DNA from: Brevibacillus_H sp049846925
Lineage (GTDB): Bacteria; Bacillota; Bacilli; Brevibacillales; Brevibacillaceae
Direction of reading: 5' to 3'
Assembly: GCF_049846925.1 (NCBI RefSeq)
Contig: NZ_JBNCMT010000008.1
Coordinates: 62,001-126,000 of the forward strand
Length of the DNA stretch: 64,000 nucleotides
Positions 8,206 through 16,900 of the stretch are shown here, in pieces. Position numbers and translations under genes: made by a program. The notes under the pieces are model-generated. The model was not told where the DNA came from, did no database searches, and saw nothing but the letters and a program-made list of their open reading frames with translations. Position 1 is the stretch's first letter. Every line of letters starts with the position of its first letter.

Positions 8206-11200
8206 CGGTCGATCCTTCTCGAAAGGAAGCTTTTCAGTTCCATAATCGTATCCCCATTTTCTCCACTGACAAAAATATCAAAGGTGATGTCTGTACCTTC
8301 TTGATGCATAATCTTACCGTAAACTTTCACCTGTTCTTCAGCACCTCTTTTTCTACCAAGCAGTACCGTTCCGATGGAGATAGGCAAGCTTACCTGTGCT
8401 GTATGAAAGGAATCCATGCTTGAGGGAATTTGCATAGCGATATCGACCAGGAACGGATCGACCTGAAAATGAGGGTCACTGGTAAAGGAAAACAGCTTGC
8501 GATTGTTTGGCGGTGCAGCGACAGCCATACATTCGTTCTCGTTCATCTTGTACTCACTGCCCCGGCAAAAGAGCGGCCCAATTTGCAAGGAATCACGACG
8601 CACGCTGTAATTAATGCTAGAGTAGGAAGCACCCTCAACCACAGGAAATTGCCTTTTGCTAAGGTTTGGCTGCTGTTTGGTAAAGACAAAGTTCGCTTGG
8701 GCGTTCACTCGATCTTTTTGCAGAATTCTTCCTTTGGCTTTCACATCAGTAAGTGCTTTAACGTATAGTTTCCTCGTATTCTCGTTGGTTTCTATCACAT
8801 CGGCTTCTGCTCGAAGAACGACTGGTCGTGCGTCAAACAATTTCGCCGCGTGAATGACTTCAAAATCCTGAATCTGTTGAAGCGACCACCCTGGGGAAGC
8901 AATAGCAGCGGTTTCTGCGAGTAGTTCCAGATAGCAGACCATGGGGAGTATCGGAATTTGGTCAAGACAGTGCTGCTCCAAATAACGATCCTTTTGACCA
9001 GCGACCGTACGTTCAACCACTACCTTCTCCGGAGTTTTTTCAACCAATCGGTCGATAAGCGGCCAATCGCCAGCGCTGACCGGAATACCATTATCTCGAA
9101 ATGGCAGAGAACGCTCTTCTTTTCCATCTGCTTCTGCTCCCTCAAATGGCCATTTTCTCAGGAAGTCTTCCCGAACATTCAGGCATTCTTTGTCCCGCCC
9201 AACAGTCAACTCGCTGATGAACCAATGTACCCCTTCTTCTGGTGTGGTAAACGGCACCCCATTTTCTTTCAATACGTACGTAATTGCCGTGTCAGAAACG
9301 GCTGCCCCGACTGACTCCCATGCTGTCCAGTTAAGAGTTACATGATGGACGGGATGTTTTCTTTGTCTGCATTTCGCAACCAACAGCGCTGACATCAAGG
9401 CATTGGCAGCACTATAATCTGACTGACCTTTATTACCAAATCGACCTGCACCTGAACCAAAGCAAACAATTGAACGCAACGGAATATCTTCGGTTGCCTC
9501 CAGTAAATTGCACAACCCAATTACCTTTGTGTTTACCGTGTTTGTAATCATTTCCTTGGTCTTTTTGGGGATAATTGTTGACCACTCCACCATAGCCCCA
9601 TGAATAATTCCATCCAATCGACCATGCTTCTGCATGATCTGATTGATTAAACCTTTTACTTGGCTGGCATTCGTAATATCACAAACCTCATAAGAGATGC
9701 CCATTTCTTTCATTTTGCGCAAATTCTGATAGAGCTCTCGTTCATTCGCCATCCGACTGAATGTTTTCCTGAATTGCGCAAGGTTCATAGACGGGTCTGT
9801 CTGACGCTGCTTTACCATTTGTTCTCGTTCAAAAGCTGCAAATTCGATCTGAGTCAATTCCAGCCATGGGGCTGTCGGATCCTGTATTTGTGTCCGTCCA
9901 CAGACAATGACCTTTGCTCCCAAAAGGGATAAAGCAGTTGCGCACTCTAACACAACCCCTCGACCGCCGCCTGAGAAAAGATAGACGTCTCCCTTTTGAA
10001 TCTTGCGAGCCAATGGAGTTTGCTCGTGAAAGTTGGCGTTTTTATGATGAACAACGAAGCGTCTGTCAGTATATGCTACTTCAACTCTCTCATTACCGTC
10101 CTCGATTTCTTGCACAACAAGTGATAATACGTTGTCTGTTGATTCATGTGCAGGGAAATCTATGATTTTTGCCAAAACAGCAGGAAGTTCATGTTTGAGT
10201 GATTTTAATAATCCTTGCGTGAACGCACCCAGGACATTCCCTTCGTCGCAATCGGTTAGTCCGAGATTTCCTCCCAGACAAGTAACAGCAATGTAGCAGG
10301 TCGATAAGGGTTCTGCCTGTTCGAAGCGATCATAAAAATACCGCAGAATCATATAGGTGAAATCACTTGCCCGATCAATCTCACTGGCAACTTGCTCAGC
10401 CGAAAACCCGACAATCCCGGGTCTTTCTTCAAGCATACGAAGATCAATGACTCCAGCTAATTCACCATTTTTTTGTTCCCACTTCTGGAGGTTCGCAGTA
10501 AATACATCTTCAGTAATTTCCAAAGCTTGGTGTATCGTCAAAACTGTGGCTCCACGCTCTTCCAACGCACTTTTACAGGAAATCCATTTATCGGTTGAAT
10601 CCTGAATAAGCAGGAGTCGTTTTCCACGCAAAGGAAACAATGCCTTTCTCTTTGGTAACGATACGGGGATTAACTCCACGGTAAACCGATCTGATCGCTG
10701 ATGATGTAGAGGACGAAGCAAGGGTTGGGTTAATAGAGCTGGCAACTCTTTGTTATTTTCCTGCCATTCCTCCATCACAAGAAAATAGTTAATTCCACCC
10801 ATCCCAAATGAGCTCACACCAGATCTTCGTATTCGGTCTTGCGGACTGCTCCAAATTCTTGATTCCGTTGCGAGATTGGGAAGTAATCGTTTTGATCGAG
10901 CATCTGTATTGCTTGGAGGAATAATTTTTTCATGTAGTGAAAATGCGGTTTTGATTAAGCCAACCATTCCTGCGGCAGAGCTGAGGTGGCCGATTTGAGA
11001 TTTGACCGCACCGATGGAATACGGGGTATATGCATGCCGTTGACCAAAGACCGTTTGATAGGTTTGGATTTCCGTATCATCGCCAACACGAGTTCCCGTG
11101 CCGTGAGCTTCTACATGATCAAGTTCATCTGGTCTGATATCTGCCTGCCATAAAGCCTTCTCGATGGCACGTACCTGCCCTTTCGTACTAGGCGCAAGCA

Positions 11201-13409
11201 CTGACGTTCCCTTCCCATCGCTGGAACAACCGATCCCTCGAACGACAGCATAAATCTGGTCTTGATCCCGAACAGCATCCGACAATCGTTTGAGTACAAC
11301 GGCTCCCGCACCTTCCGAAGGGACGAATCCGTTGGAATCCTGATGGAAGGGAGGAACTCCGTTCGTTGAGAGCGCTCCTAAAATACCCAGAGAGAGATTG
11401 TATTCAGGCACCAGATGATGGGCGACGCCTCCAACTATTACTGCTTCTGCCTGATTCGCACGCAATCGTCGGATACCCATTTCAACTGCTGCAAGGGAAG
11501 AAGCACATGCAGCATCTACTGAAAGGATTTGCCCTTCAAGACCGAGTGCTTTTGCCGTATAGTGTGCATTGGTAATACCTGAACTTGCTAACAGAAAATC
11601 GTAATCAAGCCTGTTTTCCTGTTTGAACTGGGTTAATAGACCATCAACGATCGCAAAGATTTCTTGATTCGATAGATTTTGCTGCACAAGAACACTTCGA
11701 ACTCGCTTGATATAATCTGTGAAAAACGTCAGCTTGTTTCTGGTAATCTCAACTTCACGAACAGGCAATTGCCCGCTAATGACGCTGATTCGTCTTTTGC
11801 TGCCATTTGATTTGATAAGACCTGCTTGTTCTGCCGCCTCTACACTGCTCAGGATGGAGAAAATCACTCCTCCATCCAACCGTTTGACTTCCTCTCGGCA
11901 AAGTCCCCATGCTTCAGGATCGTATTCAGGTACCTGTACTACTCCTGCCAGTTTCGACGGAGCATAGGAGCGGAGTTTTTCACTCGTGCCGATTACCTCG
12001 TCATAACTCCACTTCCACTTCGGCATATCGCCAATGCTTCGATAACCCAATTTCGTGTGCTTCCAAAAAGTGCTGCTGTCTTTTGCGCCTGGGACGATTG
12101 CTCCCATACCGACAATGGCTATTGGTTCAGAGAAAGAGGCTGAAGTGGGAATCTTTCTTTTTGGTGAATTACTCAATATGGCATGAAAGGCAAGCGGAGC
12201 GATCCCAACGTCACTGATTGCATGAAAGCCTGATTCACCTGATCCGTTCTGAAATGTGAGAAGTGCTTTGACAAGGGCAATCATTCCTGATGCTGCCTGT
12301 AAAAATCCAATATGCGGGACAACGGATGTTACTGGGATTGCTGCTTCTGATCGATTTGTTCGATATACATGGGAAAGCCCTTGTAATTCAGCTTTTTCCC
12401 AAAAGTTCAGACCAGCATTTCTGGTTTCGATCATCTTCACTTGAGTAGCATTTGTCCCAGCTTGCTGCAATGCTTGTGTGGCTGCAAATACTGTGGCATT
12501 TGTAATATGTTGTTCGTTGGTGAGGTCTGGTATCATCGCAGAAGCGATTCCGTCGATAAATCCATATACTCTTCGCTCACCGATGTCGTCTTCTCGCATG
12601 AGTACGAGTGCCACCCCTCCCTCCCCTAAGGAAGGAATTTGTTTGGCAAAGGTGGCTTCACCGACATAATCCAGTATCGTAGCTGCTGTTATTAGTGGGG
12701 ATAGACCCGCAACCAATGCAAATTCACAAGATTTTTGTTGCAGTGCGAGAACTGCTTCTTCGATTGCTGCCAGTGAACTGCAAATCCCGGCATCGATGGC
12801 AAGATGTCCTCCCTGCATGTCATACAGGTTGGCAATTCTTCCTGCAACAATACTTGCTGAAGTAGTCATGGTGTCAGGAAGAATGGGCGGCGTCATTGCT
12901 TCATGTATAGACGATACTTTTTCACAGATTTCATTCGTTTTATCCGCATGAGATCGGTTCAATACATTCTCCAAAATGCGGCTAAACTCTCCTTGCCTGA
13001 TTCTTGGCCCATGATCGGTGTCTGGTGACGGACCAAGGGTGTTGGAGGCCACATAAATTCTTCCTTGTGAAGCAAGCCTCGATCCAATCATAATGCCAGC
13101 TTCTTGCAGGGCTTCGTGCATGATACAAAGCCCCACCTTTTCCATTGGATGCATATGCCTTATCTGATCCGGGGGAATGGGCAACTCTCGAAAATTGATT
13201 TTGGGAACCTCAACAAAACCACCACGTAGTTGCCCTTTTACCTCGATATCCCAGCATGTTCGGTAAAGCTCTGTATCAAATCGTTCTGTTGGAATAGGTT
13301 CGAGCTCATCCCTGCCGGTAGAAACCAACTCCCAGAACTCCTGCAACGTACTTGCACCAGGTACTTTACAAGCCATACCGACAATGCCGATTCTACTTTG
13401 AACACTCAC
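8202..13409 (-). CDS. PUFA/hgl-type synthase protein B: pseudo-KS, KS, KR, DH
   Basis: 1735 residues, GTG start with GAAGGTACAAAA. Domain order: KS1 (about 1-420), KS2 (428-885), KR (about 905-1415), double-hotdog DH (about 1445-1735). KS1 has no catalytic residues: Ile209 replaces Cys (IDAGICSSLA), the HGTGT motif is lost (ETRNAG, near 330) and the GH motif reads HIGFLQ (Phe369). KS2 has Cys635 (DAACASS), His769 (EAHGTGT) and His808 (KSQIGHL). KR has GGGRGV (1147-1152), Ser1319, Tyr1332 and Asn1336; it is in the PfaA-like style with a long insert. DH has His1480 (LEQHCLDQIP) and Asp1656 (LVDIAMQ). No AT, ACP or ER is present, so it must act on the ACP of protein A. Confidence 0.9.
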   Translation of the reverse strand: MSVQSRIGIVGMACKVPGASTLQEFWELVSTGRDELEPIPTERFDTELYRTCWDIEVKGQLRGGFVEVPKINFRELPIPPDQIRHMHPMEKVGLCIMHEALQEAGIMIGSRLASQGRIYVASNTLGPSPDTDHGPRIRQGEFSRILENVLNRSHADKTNEICEKVSSIHEAMTPPILPDTMTTSASIVAGRIANLYDMQGGHLAIDAGICSSLAAIEEAVLALQQKSCEFALVAGLSPLITAATILDYVGEATFAKQIPSLGEGGVALVLMREDDIGERRVYGFIDGIASAMIPDLTNEQHITNATVFAATQALQQAGTNATQVKMIETRNAGLNFWEKAELQGLSHVYRTNRSEAAIPVTSVVPHIGFLQAASGMIALVKALLTFQNGSGESGFHAISDVGIAPLAFHAILSNSPKRKIPTSASFSEPIAIVGMGAIVPGAKDSSTFWKHTKLGYRSIGDMPKWKWSYDEVIGTSEKLRSYAPSKLAGVVQVPEYDPEAWGLCREEVKRLDGGVIFSILSSVEAAEQAGLIKSNGSKRRISVISGQLPVREVEITRNKLTFFTDYIKRVRSVLVQQNLSNQEIFAIVDGLLTQFKQENRLDYDFLLASSGITNAHYTAKALGLEGQILSVDAACASSLAAVEMGIRRLRANQAEAVIVGGVAHHLVPEYNLSLGILGALSTNGVPPFHQDSNGFVPSEGAGAVVLKRLSDAVRDQDQIYAVVRGIGCSSDGKGTSVLAPSTKGQVRAIEKALWQADIRPDELDHVEAHGTGTRVGDDTEIQTYQTVFGQRHAYTPYSIGAVKSQIGHLSSAAGMVGLIKTAFSLHEKIIPPSNTDARSKRLLPNLATESRIWSSPQDRIRRSGVSSFGMGGINYFLVMEEWQENNKELPALLTQPLLRPLHHQRSDRFTVELIPVSLPKRKALFPLRGKRLLLIQDSTDKWISCKSALEERGATVLTIHQALEITEDVFTANLQKWEQKNGELAGVIDLRMLEERPGIVGFSAEQVASEIDRASDFTYMILRYFYDRFEQAEPLSTCYIAVTCLGGNLGLTDCDEGNVLGAFTQGLLKSLKHELPAVLAKIIDFPAHESTDNVLSLVVQEIEDGNERVEVAYTDRRFVVHHKNANFHEQTPLARKIQKGDVYLFSGGGRGVVLECATALSLLGAKVIVCGRTQIQDPTAPWLELTQIEFAAFEREQMVKQRQTDPSMNLAQFRKTFSRMANERELYQNLRKMKEMGISYEVCDITNASQVKGLINQIMQKHGRLDGIIHGAMVEWSTIIPKKTKEMITNTVNTKVIGLCNLLEATEDIPLRSIVCFGSGAGRFGNKGQSDYSAANALMSALLVAKCRQRKHPVHHVTLNWTAWESVGAAVSDTAITYVLKENGVPFTTPEEGVHWFISELTVGRDKECLNVREDFLRKWPFEGAEADGKEERSLPFRDNGIPVSAGDWPLIDRLVEKTPEKVVVERTVAGQKDRYLEQHCLDQIPILPMVCYLELLAETAAIASPGWSLQQIQDFEVIHAAKLFDARPVVLRAEADVIETNENTRKLYVKALTDVKAKGRILQKDRVNAQANFVFTKQQPNLSKRQFPVVEGASYSSINYSVRRDSLQIGPLFCRGSEYKMNENECMAVAAPPNNRKLFSFTSDPHFQVDPFLVDIAMQIPSSMDSFHTAQVSLPISIGTVLLGRKRGAEEQVKVYGKIMHQEGTDITFDIFVSGENGDTIMELKSFLSRRIDR

Positions 13410-13437
13410 TTTTGTACCTTCTTTCCCTGATCCTGCT

Positions 13438-13935
13438 TTAATTAAAGAATCGTTCGCCTCTTATGTCTTCCCAACGAGCAAGCAACCGCCCATCTCGGGC
13501 ATGGAGAATCGCATCACCACGATATTGATTGTGTGTAGCTGATAAGCGTTCGAAGAGTACGAAAAACTCATCTATTTCATCCCAATCACACAAACACTCG
13601 ATCTGTTGAATACTGCTTACACTCGTTGTTCGCCCGTACTGTTCCATCCAGACAGAAGCTGCCACAAAACAAACAGCTTCCGATATATTTTGAAAACGTT
13701 CACTGAGCGGTGCAACCGTACTTCCGGTGTATTTGACTTTTGCCAGCCAATTTTGGGTACCATCAGGTTCAATCCATTCCAAGACGAACGGGTGATTCAC
13801 TGATGCCCCGCTATACTCTTTTTCCAAAGGCAGATGATCCCGGTTGACTTGTTGATCCATATATCGAATCGTTTCTGCCATATCGAAGCAAAAACGATTG
13901 TCTACAGGTAGAGACATAACAACCCATTCATCCAA
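13438..13935 (-). CDS. Small hotdog-like protein between the two synthases
   Basis: 165 residues, with 23 bases between it and protein A and 28 bases between it and protein B. Its last part reads AILHARDGRLLARWEDIRGERFF. That pattern, a glycine-rich beta turn followed by a W-D-x-R motif and an RF ending, resembles the C-terminal strand region of DH hotdog domains in hgl/PUFA-type synthases. Only one hotdog unit would fit in this length. The likely start is TTG at 13935 (MDEWVV), or ATG at 13917 (MSLPVDNRF); neither has a strong ribosome site, so translational coupling to protein A is possible. No His-Asp dehydratase pair is obvious. The hotdog call is a pattern-level guess. Confidence 0.5.
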   Translation of the reverse strand: MDEWVVMSLPVDNRFCFDMAETIRYMDQQVNRDHLPLEKEYSGASVNHPFVLEWIEPDGTQNWLAKVKYTGSTVAPLSERFQNISEAVCFVAASVWMEQYGRTTSVSSIQQIECLCDWDEIDEFFVLFERLSATHNQYRGDAILHARDGRLLARWEDIRGERFFN

Positions 13936-13958
13936 TCCGGCCAGGAGCGTAGGGGGCT

Positions 13959-16900
13959 TTATCTGAAAAAAGCTGGTTGTTTCGCTCCAGACTGAACTTC
14001 CACCATACGTTTTGTAAAGTAGCTGATGACTTTGCCCAACGTATGATAATCTCGAACTCGGAAGCCTTCCTCCTGCTCCAACCCAAAGTGTTGTCTCGCA
14101 TCTGCCAATATTGCAACTTGCTTTACGGTATCGATCCCAAGATCGGCTTCCATATCCAAATCGAGGTCAAGCATATCTTCTGGATACCCAGTACGTTGCA
14201 CCATCAGAGAAAGCAATACTTTGGTTACCTCTTCACGGATACTGTTCTCATCACGAAGTTGAGGCTGCGGTTGTTGGGTTGGCTCAGGAACAGCGACTGG
14301 TTTTGGCTGATGGATTTGGTTCTGCATGACTACTGGTTCTGCATGATGATTTGATACTGGTACTTGATTCGGTACGGGAACTTGAACCTGCTGCAGTGTT
14401 TCCACAATTTGTCTTACAGGTGTTTCCATATTCTCTAGGGATTTTGTCTGCAAGAATGCATCGATCATATCTCTCAGCGATTTCAAAAATAACAAATCAG
14501 CAGTTGCTATCTCTTTATTCATTTCATTTACAAGTTTCATTTCTTCTCCTACTCTCTTCTCTTGTGATTTTATTGGGGTTAATTGTCCTTTTCCGTGTAC
14601 GAACAGAAACGCAAGGACTCGATAGACTTGCTCAATTTCTCCAATTTTGGGATGCAGTGATGCTTGCACAAAGAAATCTTTTCCTTCCAATGTTTCGGCA
14701 ATGAAAGAGCTAACGGCCCACTTTGGCCCGCATTCTACAAAGAGACTGACACCACTTTCATAAGCAGTTCCAACCGCTTGCCTAAGCCGAACGGGTTCCA
14801 CAAACTGGCTTTCCAAGAGCATTGGATAGTCTTGCACAGGCAAATTTCGCAGATCGTTTCCAGTAATGGTTGAAATCAGATTGTATTTCGGTTGATTAAA
14901 TTTACATGCATCAAGCGTTAGTCGGTACTGTTTGCGAGCATGGGAAATCATCATCGAATGATATCCATGAGATACGGGAAGTAAATCTGCCTGAATCCCA
15001 TTTTTTTGATAGATTCGACGTAGTTCCTGTACAGTTGTTGTTTCTCCTGAGACAATGCACATCTTCGGACTGTTATCTGCGGATATTTCACAATAACCGT
15101 CCACTTCTCTGAAATACTTCCTGGCTTTTTCAGCCGAACAATAAATGGTCATCATTTTGCCTGGGTCTGCCGTTTGCAAGGAAAGTACAGACATCGTCCG
15201 CTCACGTACTGCTTTCAGCGCATCTTGAAGCGACAGTGCTTCTACAGCGACCAACGCAGCTAATTCTCCCGCACTTTGACCGATGGCTGTATCGAAATTC
15301 AGACCGTAAGATCGCAATAGGGTAAAAATGGCACAATTTACGGCAAACACGGCGCAATGAATATCTTCATCCGTTTGCTGGAATTGTTCTGGTGAATCGG
15401 TGAAAAAGGTTGCTGTCAGCGATTTGCCACTTAAAGCTCGGTATTTTTCGTCAACCTCTTTCATGAATTCTGCAACTACAGGGAACCGTTTCATGACGTC
15501 TCTGATCATGTTGGGATATTGAACACCCTGCCCTGGAAAAACCACCCCTACTTTTGCATGCGGGTCAACTTTCCCTGTGAATACACCCTGTTGTCGTAGA
15601 AAATCAGGGCTGATCCCCTTGGAGATCGCTGTCGCAAGGAGCTTCGCCTTGCGTGCCAATTCCTGCGGATGATTAGCAACGATGGCTACACGGTAACCAT
15701 CACACTTATCCAGATTGATGGCATCTTGCATTTCCTTGAGTCTAGTGAAATAGCTTTCGTCCGATACCTTTTCTATGTCTTTTGCAAGTGAGAGCATTTG
15801 ATCCACACACTCACCAATACAGGCTCCCTCAACTGTTGCAATTGGCAACCTATCAGGCAGTTGTTGTTTACTTGAGTCACTCTCTATCACAGATTGAGCA
15901 GGGCGATATTCCTCCAGAATCATGTGACTGTTTGCCCCACCTAATCCAAAGCCGCTTACACCTGCTCTACGAGGTTGGCCGTCAGAGGTCTGCCACTCTT
16001 CACATTGAGTGACAACCTTGATGCTTCCGTTCGTGCCCTCGATTTTCGGATTTAGAATTTCCACATTGATTGATGGCGGAATGATTCCTTCTCGCAGTGC
16101 AAACACTGTCTTGATCACAGCAGGTACCGCAGCCGCAGCCAACAGGTGCCCAATATTTGATTTCACAGAACCGATTCGCACGGGTCTGATCCGATTGGCG
16201 CCGTATGCCCTTTCGATCGCTTCTACTTCAACTGCATCGCCCATCGTCGTGCCAGTTCCATGGCACTCTACGTAATCTACTTGGTCAGGGCTAATTCCTG
16301 CCTGCTGCAAAGCTTGAATCATTGCACTGGATTCCCCATCGAGTGACGGGGCGAGGATGGACCCGCTTTTGCCATCTGATGTACTGGCGACAGAACGAAT
16401 CAGTGCATGAATCTTTTGACCATCTCGAACTGCGTCTGACAAGCGGCGAAGAACAAAGAATCCAACTCCTTCACCAGGGACAAAACCATCGGCATGAGCA
16501 TCGAACGGCCGAATGCGCTCGGCTGATAATGCTTGAATTCCACATCCACCTACATAAAACTCAGGAGTCATATCCGCGTTAATGCCACCTACCAAGACAA
16601 CATCGCTTTTCTTGTGGCGAAGCGATTGAACTCCGACCAGGAAAGATGAGTGTGTCGAACAGCAAGCAGAATCAGTCGTTAGTTGGCTTCCTTTAAAATC
16701 AAAGTGCTTGGTGATTCGTCCAGCAGTAAGCCCACCCAGATAGCCTTGCAGTGTATCTTCTGTTATTTCAGGAAGTTTGGATAGAAATTGCTGTTTAGCT
16801 TCATCAAGAATCGCTTTTCGTACAGTGGTTGGTGTTGCATATGCCATCTCATTGAGCGCATCCGATATCACATCGTGAACTTCCTGATAATTCACTCGTA

